From Streptosporangiaceae bacterium (GTDB lineage: Bacteria > Actinomycetota > Actinomycetes > Streptosporangiales > Streptosporangiaceae), in NCBI GenBank assembly GCA_030041195.1, contig JASHOI010000557.1:25335-89334 (forward strand): a stretch of DNA of 64,000 bases. The letters are read 5' to 3'. Below the pieces are notes generated by a model. That model worked only from the letters and a program-made list of their open reading frames with translations, was not told where the DNA came from and made no database searches. Numbering within the stretch: the first letter of the stretch is position 1; every line of letters starts with the position of its first letter. Shown one piece after another: positions 15,275 through 23,930 of the stretch. The translations under genes and the position numbers were made by a program.

Positions 15275-16545
15275 CCGGCCACTCCGGCCAGGGTCCTCGC
15301 CGCGGCGGCCGGCAGTGTGATGGCGGCGCGGAGCCCGCCATCGGCGCGGGCGGTCAGCCCCAGGGTCCCGTTGTGGGCCGCGGCGATGGCCGCGACGATG
15401 GACAGACCCAGGCCGGTGCCGTTGCCGGTGCTGGTCCGGTCGCCGCCCAGCCGCCGGAACGGCTGGGCGAGCTCGCGGACGTCCCGTTGGTCCAGCATCG
15501 GCCCGCCGTTCTCCACGACCAGCCGGGCCTGCGTGCCTTCGGCCCTGGTCGTCACCGTGATCCAGCCACCCGGCTGGTTGTGCCGGATGGCGTTGTCGAT
15601 GAGGTTGTCGGTCATCCGGGCCAGCAGCAGCGCGGTGCCCTGGACCGGGGCGTCGGCCAGGTCGTGCTCGACCGTGAGCCGCTTGCCCGCTATGGCCTGG
15701 CCGCGTTCGGCGAGCGCCGCTTCGGCCGTCTCGCCGAGCGACACGGTGACGCCGGGCGGCTCGGCACCGCGCTGAGCGCGGGCCAGGACCAGGAAGCTGT
15801 CCACCAGCCGGTCGGCCTTGTCCAGCCCCTTACGGATCTTGCCCGCGAGCAGGGCCGCCTGCGGGGCCGGCGCACCGGGCTTGCCGGTTGCGACGTCCAG
15901 GGAGGTGCGCATCATCGTCAGCGGTGTGCGCAGCTCATGGGAGACGTTGGCGATGAACCGCTTCTGTGCCTCGAACTCTCGCTCCAGCCGGCCCAGCAGG
16001 TCGTCGATGGTGTCGGCCAGGGCCTTGAGTTCGTCGTCCGGGCCGGGCAGCGCCAGCCGCTGGTGCAGGTTGTGTGCGGTGATGGCGTGCGTGGCGGCGG
16101 TGATGCTGCGCACCGGCCGCAGCACCCACCCGGCCACCAGCCAGCCCAGCACGGCGGCCGCCAGGGCCATGACGGCGAGCGCGATCCCGGAGTAGGCCAG
16201 CAGCTGATGCATCACGCTGGCGTGCTCCTGCGCCGCGAGAGCCTGGCACTCACGGACCAGATAGCCGCCCGCCCGCGCACCCGGGCTCAGACCCGGCCCG
16301 CCGTTGCCCGGCCGGTTAGCGGTGCCGCAGGCGACGGTTTCCGTGCCGTTCAGACCGTCGTAGGTGTAGTTGAAGGTGCGCGAGGTGACGTCGTCAGCCA
16401 TCAGGTAGATGAAGGCGAGCAGCCCGGCGCCGCAGCACAGGAACAGCGTGCCGTACAGCAGCGTCAGCCGCAGCCGGATGGTAGGCGGCGGCAACCGCAG
16501 CCACCGTTTACCCGGTGAGCGGCGGGCAGCTGGCACAGTAGCCAT
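15271..16545 (-). CDS. Sensor histidine kinase
   Basis: Membrane sensor kinase of 424 residues. TM1 spans about 28-50, an extracytoplasmic loop of about 65 residues holds two Cys, TM2 spans about 116-141, and a HAMP domain follows (LRPVRSITAATHAI). The H-box FIANVSHELRTPLT has the phospho-acceptor at H203. The ATPase has an N-box (LIDNAIRHN) and G-box (GTGLGLSI). ATG 16545 was chosen over ATG 16560 because GGAGGAA lies at the right distance before it. The C-terminus overlaps the response regulator gene (ATGA). Confidence 0.95.
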   Translation of the reverse strand: MATVPAARRSPGKRWLRLPPPTIRLRLTLLYGTLFLCCGAGLLAFIYLMADDVTSRTFNYTYDGLNGTETVACGTANRPGNGGPGLSPGARAGGYLVRECQALAAQEHASVMHQLLAYSGIALAVMALAAAVLGWLVAGWVLRPVRSITAATHAITAHNLHQRLALPGPDDELKALADTIDDLLGRLEREFEAQKRFIANVSHELRTPLTMMRTSLDVATGKPGAPAPQAALLAGKIRKGLDKADRLVDSFLVLARAQRGAEPPGVTVSLGETAEAALAERGQAIAGKRLTVEHDLADAPVQGTALLLARMTDNLIDNAIRHNQPGGWITVTTRAEGTQARLVVENGGPMLDQRDVRELAQPFRRLGGDRTSTGNGTGLGLSIVAAIAAAHNGTLGLTARADGGLRAAITLPAAAARTLAGVAG

Positions 16546-16721
16546 CGTCTGTTCCTCCATTCACGCCGTCTGCCCAGGTCAGGGCGGAAGCGGCGGTGAG
16601 TCCCATGATGCCCGGGCGGACCTTTCACAGGGTTAACGACCTTCGTAAAGGCCGTGTTAGCAGCCGTTTCCTATAACAGGTTTCCGAAGGCAACATCACC
16701 GAGTACGCGGAGGCCTGTGAG
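16546..16721. promoter_or_regulatory. Divergent control region of the two-component and efflux operons
   Basis: 176 bp between divergent operons. GTTAACG (16632-16638) and GTTAGCA (16656-16662) lie 24 bp apart in the same orientation, a possible response-regulator repeat. TATAAC at 16672-16677 is a possible -10 box for the lipoprotein operon. Assigning the repeats to the adjacent regulator is inference. Confidence 0.35.
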
Positions 16722-17243
16722 ATGACGGAACCGCGGCCTTGCCGGTCCTGGCCCTGCAAGGCGACGACGCCGGCTGCCGCCCTGCTGGTCGCTGTCGTGG
16801 TCGCGGCTTGTTCTGGCGGATCCTCGAATTCAGGCGCTTCGAGCGGGGGAAACCCCAACAAAGCAGCGCTGGCCTATGCCAGTTGCATGCGCTCCCACGG
16901 GATCACCGATTTTCCCGATCCCAACGCCCAGGGCGGGTTCTCCGCACCCAACGGGATGAATGTCAACTCGCCGCAGTACGCGGCCGCCAACAACGACTGC
17001 AAATCGCTGGACTATTCATCACCGCCGCCGTACGACCCGACGACGGCGGCGGCGCTGCTGAAATACGCGATCTGCATGCGCGGGCACGGCCTGTCCTGGT
17101 TCCCCGATCCCAACGTCCAGGGCCACCTGGCCGTCAGTTTCCCGAAGGGCATGGGGCCGAACGACCCGCAGTACGTGGCCGCCAACAAGACCTGCTCGGC
17201 CGACCTGCCGGCGGGCAGCAGCAACAAGGGAGACGGCCCGTGA
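16722..17243 (+). CDS. Lipoprotein with two CMRxHG repeats (copy 1)
   Basis: Secreted lipoprotein of 173 residues. The signal peptide ends in a lipobox with Cys in VVAACSGG. The mature part holds two related units, each with CMR-x-HG followed by FPDPN-x-QG: CMRSHGITDFPDPNAQG and CMRGHGLSWFPDPNVQG. Each unit ends in PQYxxAN-x-C. This pattern recurs in actinobacterial proteins of unknown function encoded beside MacA/MacB-like efflux systems, as here. The Cys and His in each unit could bind a metal or form disulphides. It is about 80 per cent alike, by eye, to the next gene and is a tandem duplicate. Confidence 0.85.
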   Translation: MTEPRPCRSWPCKATTPAAALLVAVVVAACSGGSSNSGASSGGNPNKAALAYASCMRSHGITDFPDPNAQGGFSAPNGMNVNSPQYAAANNDCKSLDYSSPPPYDPTTAAALLKYAICMRGHGLSWFPDPNVQGHLAVSFPKGMGPNDPQYVAANKTCSADLPAGSSNKGDGP

Positions 17244-17251
17244 CCCACGAG

Positions 17252-17773
17252 ATGACGGAACCGTTGCCGAGCCGGTCCTGGCCCGGCAAGGCGATGATGC
17301 TCATTGCCGCTGTGCTGGCCGCTCTAACGATCGCGGCGTGCTCTGGCGGGTCCTCGAATTCAGCGGCGTCAAGCGGGGGAAACCCCAACAGCGGCGCTCT
17401 CGCCTACGCGAGGTGCATGCGTTCGCACGGGATCACCGATTTCCCCGATCCCAACGCCCAGGGCGGGTTCTCCGCGCCTAACGGCCTGAACCCCAACACG
17501 CCGCAGTATGCGGAAGCGAACAAGGTCTGCCTGCCGCTGACGGGATCTACGGCGCCGCCGCCGTACAACCCAACCATAGCGGCCGAGCTGCTGAAATACG
17601 CGATCTGCATGCGCGCGCACGGGCTCTCCTGGTTCCAGGATCCCAACGCCCAGGGCCACCTCGACGGGTATCTGCCGAAGGGCATGAGCCCCGACAGCCC
17701 GCAGTACGTGGCCGCCAACAAGGCCTGCTCGGCCGACCTGCCCGGTGGCAGCAGCAACGGCAACGGCCCGTGA
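17252..17773 (+). CDS. Lipoprotein with two CMRxHG repeats (copy 2)
   Basis: 173-residue tandem paralogue of the preceding gene, with the same MTEP start, lipobox (TIAACSGG) and two CMR-x-HG units (CMRSHGITDFPDPN and CMRAHGLSWFQDPN). An alternative GTG at 17240 overlaps the stop of copy 1; ATG 17252 is chosen because it matches the start of copy 1. The most variable part is the middle linker. It lies 70 bp before the efflux adaptor gene and is probably in the same operon. Function unknown; a substrate-capturing or signalling role for the pump is a guess from context. Confidence 0.85.
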   Translation: MTEPLPSRSWPGKAMMLIAAVLAALTIAACSGGSSNSAASSGGNPNSGALAYARCMRSHGITDFPDPNAQGGFSAPNGLNPNTPQYAEANKVCLPLTGSTAPPPYNPTIAAELLKYAICMRAHGLSWFQDPNAQGHLDGYLPKGMSPDSPQYVAANKACSADLPGGSSNGNGP

Positions 17774-17842
17774 CCCACGGCGCACGAGATCAACGAGCGA
17801 ACCGGCCGTAGCTGGCCGGCCACATGAAGGGTGAGATAGGTG

Positions 17843-19108
17843 ATGAGCAGTACCGATGCGCGTGAGCAAGCGGGCGATGTTTCCGGGGCGGACGTCTCGG
17901 CGGTGAGCGGGTACCGGCCGCGGCGGCGCGGCTGGGTCCTGGCGCTGGCGGTGGTCGTGGTGGTCGCGGCCGGGCTGGGCGGGGCCGATGCGGCCGGGGT
18001 GTTTCACTCCCCCAAGCCGACCGCGAGCAACAACGGGTACGCCACTTCGACGGCGGCGGTGACGCGCGGGTCGCTGACCGAGCAGACGCAGGAGGACGCC
18101 ACGCTCGGCGACGAGGGCTCGTACACGGTGCTGGTTCCCGGGTCGTCGGGCTCGGGCGGCTCGGCGTCGTCTGGGTCGGGGGCGAGCACGTTTACCTGGC
18201 TGCCGTCGGCCGGGCAGACGATCCGCCAGGGCCAGCAGATCTACCAGGTGTCCGGGACCCCGGTGGTGCTGCTGTACGGCAGCGTGCCGGCGTACCGGGA
18301 CCTGTCCGAAGGCATGACCGGCGCGGACGTGACCGAGCTGAACACCGACCTGGTCACGCTCGGCTACGCCACCGCCGCTGCCCTGGGCCCGCGCTCGGGC
18401 TGGGATTACTTCAGCGGCGAGACCGCCTATGCGCTGGGGCTGCTGCAGGCGCACCTCGGGCTGACCGTAACCGGGACGCTGCCGCTGGGCCAGGCGGTGT
18501 TCTTGCCCGGCGCGATCCAGGTCACCGCCCTGGGCACCGGGGCGGTGCCGGGCGGCGCGGCCACCGCCGGGGCCACGGTGCTGACCGCAAGCTCGCTCAC
18601 CCCGGTGGTCACCATCGACCTGGACGCCTCGCTGCAGACCGAGGTCGCCGTCGGCAACAAGGTCTCGGTCACCCTGCCCGACGGGTCGGTCACGCCCGGC
18701 GTGATCTCGTCGATCAGCACCGCATCAGCCTCCTCGTCGTCCTCATCGGATAACAGCTCGGATAACGGTTCCGGCAACTCCGGAAACGGCTCGGGCAACT
18801 CCGGCAACGGCTCGAGCGCGGCGACGATCACGGTGGTGGTGTCGCTGACCAACGCCAAGGCGGCCGGGAACCTGAACCAGGCTCCGGTGGAGGTGACGAT
18901 CACGACCGGCAGCGTCAGCAACGTGCTGATCGTGCCGGTGGATGCGCTGCTGGCCCAGCCCGGCGAGGGCTACGCGGTGCAGGTCACCGGCCCGGGTGGG
19001 CATCACCTGGTCAAGGTCACCCCGGGCCTGTTCGACGACGCGGCCGGGACCGTGCAGGTGACCGGGAACCTCACCCCCGGCCAGCGTGTGGTGGTGCCGG
19101 GCATATGA
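17843..19108 (+). CDS. Efflux periplasmic-adaptor-like protein with peptidoglycan-binding domain
   Basis: Adaptor of the HlyD/MacA type, 421 residues, for the ABC exporter downstream. A single N-terminal membrane helix (about 31-46) anchors it outside the membrane. A barrel/lipoyl-like part follows, then a PG_binding_1-like helical domain at about 145-215 (LSEGMTGADVTELNTDLVTL, then GLLQAHLGLTVTGTLPLGQ). A Ser/Asn/Gly linker of low complexity lies near 296-324, and the C-terminal barrel ends in LTPGQRVVVPGI. ATG 17843 or GTG 17840 may start it. Its stop overlaps the ATPase ATG. Confidence 0.9.
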   Translation: MSSTDAREQAGDVSGADVSAVSGYRPRRRGWVLALAVVVVVAAGLGGADAAGVFHSPKPTASNNGYATSTAAVTRGSLTEQTQEDATLGDEGSYTVLVPGSSGSGGSASSGSGASTFTWLPSAGQTIRQGQQIYQVSGTPVVLLYGSVPAYRDLSEGMTGADVTELNTDLVTLGYATAAALGPRSGWDYFSGETAYALGLLQAHLGLTVTGTLPLGQAVFLPGAIQVTALGTGAVPGGAATAGATVLTASSLTPVVTIDLDASLQTEVAVGNKVSVTLPDGSVTPGVISSISTASASSSSSSDNSSDNGSGNSGNGSGNSGNGSSAATITVVVSLTNAKAAGNLNQAPVEVTITTGSVSNVLIVPVDALLAQPGEGYAVQVTGPGGHHLVKVTPGLFDDAAGTVQVTGNLTPGQRVVVPGI

Positions 19109-19953
19109 CCAGCCACCGACCCACAGCTCACCCGGCCCACACTCCGCGCACGGCGCCGGGCGGGGCACCCGAGCCCGTGCTGGAGCTGCAGGGCGTGACC
19201 AAGATCTACCCCGGCAGGCCGCCGGTGCCGGCGCTGCGGGGGGTGAGCGTGCAGGTGGCCGCGGGGGAACTGGTCGCGGTGCTCGGCCCGTCGGGCAGCG
19301 GGAAGACCACGCTGCTGCACCTGGCCGGCACCCTGGACCTGCCGACCGCCGGAACCGTCCGCGTCACCGGCCTGGACGTGTCCCGGCTCGCCGACCGGCA
19401 GCTTGCCGGGCTGCGCGCGGCCGCCGTCGGGTTTGTGTTCCAGCAGTTCTTCCTCGCCGAGCACCAAAGCGTGCTCGGCAACGTCGCCGACGGCCTGCTG
19501 TACGCCGGGGTCCCCCTGGCCCGCCGCCGCGACCAGGCCGCCCAGGCCCTGCACCGCGTCGGCCTCGGCCACAAGCTCGCCGCCCGGCCCACCCGGCTGT
19601 CGGGCGGGGAACGGCAGCGGGTCGCGATCGCCCGGGCGATCGCGGGGGAGCCGGCGATCGTGCTGGCCGACGAGCCCACCGGCAACCTGGACCAGGCCAC
19701 CGGCGCCGCCATCTTGGACCTGCTCGCCCACCTCAACGCGGCGGCCGCGACCACGATCGTGGTGGTCACCCACGACGAACGTGTCGCCGCGCGGATGCGC
19801 CGCCAGGTCCGGATGCTCGACGGCCGCATCGTCTCCGACACCGACACCGCCATCCCCTGGCCGGATGAAGCGGGACAGACCCCGGGCTGGCCCGGCGAGG
19901 CCGCCGAGCGGATCGCGGGCTGGCCCGGCCAGCCACAAGGAGGACCCCGATGA
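19105..19953 (+). CDS. MacB/LolD-type ABC transporter ATPase
   Basis: ATP-binding subunit, 282 residues. Walker A is GPSGSGKTT, the Q-loop lies in FVFQQFF, the signature is LSGGERQRVAIARA, Walker B is IVLADEPTGNLD, and the H-loop is VTHDE. The NLD after Walker B places it in the MacB/LolD/FtsE group that works with FtsX-like permeases. A Pro/Gly/Trp-rich C-terminal tail of about 35 residues is unusual. Overlaps of four bases with both neighbours show a coupled adaptor-ATPase-permease operon. Confidence 0.96.
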   Translation: MTSHRPTAHPAHTPRTAPGGAPEPVLELQGVTKIYPGRPPVPALRGVSVQVAAGELVAVLGPSGSGKTTLLHLAGTLDLPTAGTVRVTGLDVSRLADRQLAGLRAAAVGFVFQQFFLAEHQSVLGNVADGLLYAGVPLARRRDQAAQALHRVGLGHKLAARPTRLSGGERQRVAIARAIAGEPAIVLADEPTGNLDQATGAAILDLLAHLNAAAATTIVVVTHDERVAARMRRQVRMLDGRIVSDTDTAIPWPDEAGQTPGWPGEAAERIAGWPGQPQGGPR

Positions 19954-21203
19954 CCGCCACCATCTCTGGCATCCCCCAAGCGGGTCGCCGTCCCGCGGCG
20001 GCCCGGCTGCGCCTGGCCGATCTGGCCCGGCTGGCCGTGGTGGGCGTGCGCACCCGCAAACTGCGCGCCGCGCTGTCCGCGCTGGGCATCGCGATCGGGG
20101 TCGCCGCGATCGTCGCCGTGCTCGGCCTGTCCTCGTCATCGGCGGCGGGACTGAACGCGGAGATCGCCGCGCTGGGCACCAACCTGCTCACCGTCCAGCC
20201 CGGGCAAAACCTCACCGGCGCCACCGCGCAGCTGCCCACCACCGCCCCCGGCATGATCGCCCGGCTGCCCGGCGTCACCCAGGTCCAGTCCACCGGCGCC
20301 ACCAACGCGAACGTCTACCGCTCGCCGCTGATCCCGGCGGTGAACACCAACGCGCTGAGCGTCGACGCCGCCACCACCGGCCTGCCCGCGACGTCAGGGA
20401 CCAGCCTGGCCCGCGGCGAGTTCCTCAACGCCGCCACCGCCCGCGAACCGGTCGCCGTGCTCGGCGCGGCCGCCGCGCAACTGCTCGGCATCGACACGAT
20501 CTTCCCCGGCGAACGGGTCTGGGTCACCGGCACCGGCGCCAACGGCAACGGCGGCATGTGGCTGTATGTCACCGGCATCCTCAACCCCGACGTGCTGTCC
20601 CCCGACGTCGACTCCTCGGTCCTGGTCGGGTTCCCCTTCGCCCAGCACCACCTGTCCTTCGGCGGCAACCCCACCACCATCTACGTCAAAGCCGCCGGCA
20701 CCCGGGTCAGCGCCGTCGACAGCCTGCTCGCCGCCCAGGCCAACCCGGCCGACCCCGCCGGGGTGCAGGTGTCCCAGCCCTCGGACGCGCTGGTCGCCCA
20801 GGCCGACGCCAAAGCCGCGTTCAGCACCCTGTTCCTCGGCCTGGGCGCGGTCGCGCTGCTGGCCGGCGCCATCGGCGTGGCCAACATCATGGTCATCGCC
20901 GTGCTCGAGCGCCGCTCCGAGATCGGGCTGCGCCGCGCGCTGGGCGCCACCCGCGGCCAGATCCGCACCCAGTTCCTCACCGAAGCCACCACCTTGTCGC
21001 TGCTCGGCGGGCTGGCCGGCACCATCACCGGCGCCGCCGCCACCGCCATCTACGCCCACAGCAAAGGCTGGGCCACCGTCATCCCCACCAACGCCTGGGC
21101 CGGCGGCCTGGCCGCCGCCATCCTCACCGGCGCCCTCGCCGGGCTGCTGCCCGCCATCCGCGCCGCCCGCCTCTCCCCCACCGAAGCCCTCTGGAGCATC
21201 TAG
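19950..21203 (+). CDS. MacB/FtsX-type ABC transporter permease
   Basis: Membrane subunit of 417 residues. TM1 is near 45-65 (LSALGIAIGVAAIVAVLGLS), followed by a large extracytoplasmic MacB_PCD domain (about 70-285), then three C-terminal TM helices of the FtsX type (ALLAGAIGVANIMVIAVLERRSEIG, then a loop with LRRALGATRGQI). It works with the ATPase upstream and the adaptor, exporting peptides, lipids or drugs across the membrane; the substrate is unknown. It ends the operon. Confidence 0.95.
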   Translation: MTATISGIPQAGRRPAAARLRLADLARLAVVGVRTRKLRAALSALGIAIGVAAIVAVLGLSSSSAAGLNAEIAALGTNLLTVQPGQNLTGATAQLPTTAPGMIARLPGVTQVQSTGATNANVYRSPLIPAVNTNALSVDAATTGLPATSGTSLARGEFLNAATAREPVAVLGAAAAQLLGIDTIFPGERVWVTGTGANGNGGMWLYVTGILNPDVLSPDVDSSVLVGFPFAQHHLSFGGNPTTIYVKAAGTRVSAVDSLLAAQANPADPAGVQVSQPSDALVAQADAKAAFSTLFLGLGAVALLAGAIGVANIMVIAVLERRSEIGLRRALGATRGQIRTQFLTEATTLSLLGGLAGTITGAAATAIYAHSKGWATVIPTNAWAGGLAAAILTGALAGLLPAIRAARLSPTEALWSI

Positions 21204-21229
21204 CAGGCCGCGACCCTGCTGCTGGCCTG
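21204..21229. terminator. Candidate bidirectional terminator between convergent genes
   Basis: CAGGCC (21204-21209) and GGCCTG (21224-21229) form an inverted repeat with a 14-base loop, directly after the permease stop and 21 bp beyond the stop of the convergent MOSC gene. No U-tract. Confidence 0.35.
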
Positions 21230-21249
21230 TGCCGAACGCGGCACCGGCC

Positions 21250-23001
21250 TCACAGGTCCAGGACGACGTCGGTGCCGGGGCGGGCGCAGCAGATCAGCAC
21301 CTGCCCATCGGCCGGCGGTTCCAGCGGTTCCGGGGAGTAGCTGATGTCGCCGGAGAGCAGCTGCGTGGTGCAGGTGTGGCAGACGCCACTGCGGCAGCTC
21401 CACCGGGTTGGGACGTCGCAGGCGTCGGCAAGCTCGAGCACGCTGCGGTCGCCGTCCGGGAACGGCGCCGAGATACCGCTGCGGGCAAAGGTCACCAGCG
21501 GCCCGGTTCCGGGCGGCCCAGGCGGCTGGTGGGGCGGCTTGTGGGTCTGCGCGGTGAGCCCGGGATTGATCGGCGGGCGCGCGCCGAACAGCTCGGTGTG
21601 GATGCGGGCGGGGTCGACGCCCAGCGCGGCAAGGGCGCTGCGCATGTCGGTCATGAACCGGGCCGGGCCGCAGACGTAGCCGCTCGCGTCGGCCGGGATC
21701 GCGAGCCCGGCCAGCTTGTCTTTGCTGAGCCGGCCCAGTGTGGCGTGGGCACGCCGGCGTTCCCCGGGAGCGGCCGCGCTGTAGAACACGTGTTCACGCG
21801 CGTGCGGCAGCGAGGCCAGCAGACCATGTGCCTCGGCCGCCAGCGGATGCTCCTGCGGCCGGCGGGCGCCGTGGATCCACCACACCTCGCGCTCGCTGTT
21901 GGTGTGAGCGAGCTGGTGCAGCATGGACAGCACCGGCGTGACTCCGATGCCGGCCGAGATCAGCAGCACGGGTCTGGTGTCTTCGTCGAGTGTGAAGTCG
22001 CCGCGTGGAGCCGCTACATCGAGGATGGCGCCGGGGTGCAGCCTGCAGCACAGGTAGCTGCTGGCGGCGCCGTGCGGCTCGTGCTTGACGCTGATGCGGT
22101 ACGGGTCGGCACCGGGCGCGGCAGATAGCGAGTAACTGCGCACCGGGGCGGGCTGGCCGGCGCCGGCAATCCGCAAGGTCAGGTACTGGCCGGCCGCGGC
22201 GGCGGGCAGCCGTGTCCCGTCCGCGGCGGCGAGGTAAACAGAGGACACGGTCGCGCTCTCCGGCACAACCTTGGTCACCTTCAGCTCGCGGAATCCGGTC
22301 CAGGCCGGCGCGGTGCGCTCGGGCACGTCGCCGGCACCACTGGCCGATTGGAGCTCTTCGCGGAAGGACTGCTGCCAGCCGGGGCTGAGGGCGGGGATCT
22401 GCGTCGCGACACGAAGCTTGGCGAGGTCGCGACCGGGGAGGTAGAGCAGCGCGTCGGTGTCGGCCACGGTAAGCCCGTGCGGGCCGGCCTGAGTCTTGAT
22501 GATCGGATCGCCGGCCTGGATGCGCCCTTCGCTGATGACGCGCATGTAGAACCCGGGACGGTGATGGCTGACCAGAAGCGCGGGCAGCTCGGGCTGGCCG
22601 AGCCGCAGGCCGACCCGGTAGCAGGTCACCCGGGGCTGGGTGACCTCGAACTCGGCCTCGCCGATGCGGTACCGGTCGCCGATGCAGACCTCGTCGTCGG
22701 GCAGGCCGTCGACGGTCAGGTTCTCTCCGAACTGCCCGTAGCTGAGCTCCTTACGGCCGAAGTGCTGTTCCCAGTGCCGGTAGGACTGGATCTGGTAGAC
22801 GAGCACGGCGCGCTGCTCGCCGCCATGGCCGTTCAGGTCACCCTGGCCATCACCGTCGATGTTGAGCCGGCGGGCCATCACCGGGCCGCGCACCGGGTGC
22901 TTCCACACTCCGGTGAAGACGCTCTTGCCCTGCCAGGGCACGTCTTTCGGCATGCCCACGTTGACCGAAAGCACGCTTGGCGCCGTCTTCGTCGCGGTCA
23001 T
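21250..23001 (-). CDS. MOSC - ferredoxin reductase - 2Fe-2S ferredoxin fusion protein
   Basis: Three-part redox protein of 583 residues. Residues 1 to about 220 form a YiiM-like MOSC domain (DGDGQGDLNGHGGEQRAVLVY, then YGQFGENLTVDGL and the TCYRVGLRLG cysteine), which binds molybdenum cofactor or sulphur-type adducts. About 240-470 is an FAD/NAD(P)H reductase (VRSYSLSAAPG, then LLISAGIGVTPVLSML). The C-terminus is a plant-type 2Fe-2S ferredoxin with C-X4-C-X2-C in CRSGVCHTC and a fourth Cys near the end (LICCARPG). Electron flow would run NAD(P)H, FAD, FeS, then MOSC-bound substrate. The start overlaps the stop of the DUF427 gene. Confidence 0.92.
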   Translation of the reverse strand: MTATKTAPSVLSVNVGMPKDVPWQGKSVFTGVWKHPVRGPVMARRLNIDGDGQGDLNGHGGEQRAVLVYQIQSYRHWEQHFGRKELSYGQFGENLTVDGLPDDEVCIGDRYRIGEAEFEVTQPRVTCYRVGLRLGQPELPALLVSHHRPGFYMRVISEGRIQAGDPIIKTQAGPHGLTVADTDALLYLPGRDLAKLRVATQIPALSPGWQQSFREELQSASGAGDVPERTAPAWTGFRELKVTKVVPESATVSSVYLAAADGTRLPAAAAGQYLTLRIAGAGQPAPVRSYSLSAAPGADPYRISVKHEPHGAASSYLCCRLHPGAILDVAAPRGDFTLDEDTRPVLLISAGIGVTPVLSMLHQLAHTNSEREVWWIHGARRPQEHPLAAEAHGLLASLPHAREHVFYSAAAPGERRRAHATLGRLSKDKLAGLAIPADASGYVCGPARFMTDMRSALAALGVDPARIHTELFGARPPINPGLTAQTHKPPHQPPGPPGTGPLVTFARSGISAPFPDGDRSVLELADACDVPTRWSCRSGVCHTCTTQLLSGDISYSPEPLEPPADGQVLICCARPGTDVVLDL

Positions 23002-23867
23002 GGCCCGCTGGCGGGGTTCACCTCACCGGCGGTGAGGTCGCGGTCGACCCCGTGCGGGACCACGCTCTGGCCGGGCTCGAGCCTGAGCCGGGTGCCATCC
23101 AGGTACACCTCGATCTTGTCCGGCTCGAAAGACAGCAGCCCTGAGATTCGTCCGGCCTCGGGCCAGGCCTCCTCATACGACCAGGCAGCGCGGCGCGCGC
23201 CGGCGACGTCGTAGTAACTGCACAGGCCCTTGTACGGGCAGAAGGTCTGGCCCTGAGCCGGGACGAGCGCGGATTCGTCGACGTCGGCGCGAGGGACGTA
23301 CCAGCGGGGCGCGAACCCGGACTCATACAAGGCCAGCGGGCGCGTGGTGTCGGCGATGCTCCGGTCGCCGTGCCGGACTGCGAGGTGACGGCTGGTCTGG
23401 CGGATGTCGATGCGGTGATAGGCATCGGCGGCATGGCCGACGATCCGCTCGTCTTCCTCGTAGAAGGCGTCCATGGCCCGCCAGGCGAATGCGATCCGTC
23501 CCTTCAGCTCGGTCGCGTACCCGGGCAGGTCGATGTGCTGCCAGGCAGCGCGGGGTTTGGCGTACTCGCCGGCCCGGACGCTGTACCAGGACGTCGTACC
23601 GAGGTCACGGTGGCGGGTGCTGTACTCGCTGGGCTCCAGCGCGCCCGCCGCGACGTCGCCGAGCGGGAAGTAGGCCACCGGGTAGCGGCCGGGCTCGTGC
23701 AGCAGCACGACGTCCTCGCTGTCGGCGATCCAGGCTCCGCCGAACCGCACACGCATCCGCCGCCGCAGCGGCTCGGCGAACAGCAGCCGCTCCGGTAGCG
23801 GGTCGGGTACCAGGAACCGGCCGACCGCCCCCGGTGCCAGCGGTCCCTGCTGCCAGGAAAGGCCCAT
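22998..23867 (-). CDS. Tandem DUF427 protein
   Basis: 289 residues carrying two DUF427 units: about 50-130 (RMRVRFGGAWIADSEDVVLL, then YPVAYFPLGDV) and about 170-260 (HLAVRHGDRSIADTTRPLALYE, then TFCPYKGLCSYYDV). DUF427 is a small beta fold of unknown role. ATG 23867 is set by GGAGAG before it; upstream GTG 23909 has no such site and lies in the control region. It overlaps the MOSC-reductase gene by ATGA, so the two proteins are probably made together and may act on the same substrate. Confidence 0.87.
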   Translation of the reverse strand: MGLSWQQGPLAPGAVGRFLVPDPLPERLLFAEPLRRRMRVRFGGAWIADSEDVVLLHEPGRYPVAYFPLGDVAAGALEPSEYSTRHRDLGTTSWYSVRAGEYAKPRAAWQHIDLPGYATELKGRIAFAWRAMDAFYEEDERIVGHAADAYHRIDIRQTSRHLAVRHGDRSIADTTRPLALYESGFAPRWYVPRADVDESALVPAQGQTFCPYKGLCSYYDVAGARRAAWSYEEAWPEAGRISGLLSFEPDKIEVYLDGTRLRLEPGQSVVPHGVDRDLTAGEVNPASGP

Positions 23868-23902
23868 CTTTCTCTCTCCGTTCTTCACGGCCACGGCATG
23901 CT

Positions 23903-23930
23903 TAACCACATTAAAATGTTTACCTGGTTA
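23903..23930. promoter_or_regulatory. Inverted repeat TAACCA/TGGTTA in divergent promoter
   Basis: TAACCA (23903-23908) and TGGTTA (23925-23930) flank an AT-rich centre between the divergent DUF427-MOSC operon and the CGNR regulator. The right arm abuts the regulator ATG, so binding there would block its own leaderless start. A further GGGTTTAAC/GGTTAGG pair lies inside the first codons. Confidence 0.4.

Noticed and set aside
16739..17773. A 344-residue ORF covering both lipoproteins
   Set aside because: Its first half runs out of frame through copy 1; the lipobox signal peptide at 17252 shows the real start of copy 2.
23918..23927. GTTTACCTGG near the CGNR gene, also found in the shared 27/58 kb promoter block
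   Set aside because: Only ten bases match, with no GlnR-like box or matching -35 and -10 geometry, so it is probably chance.
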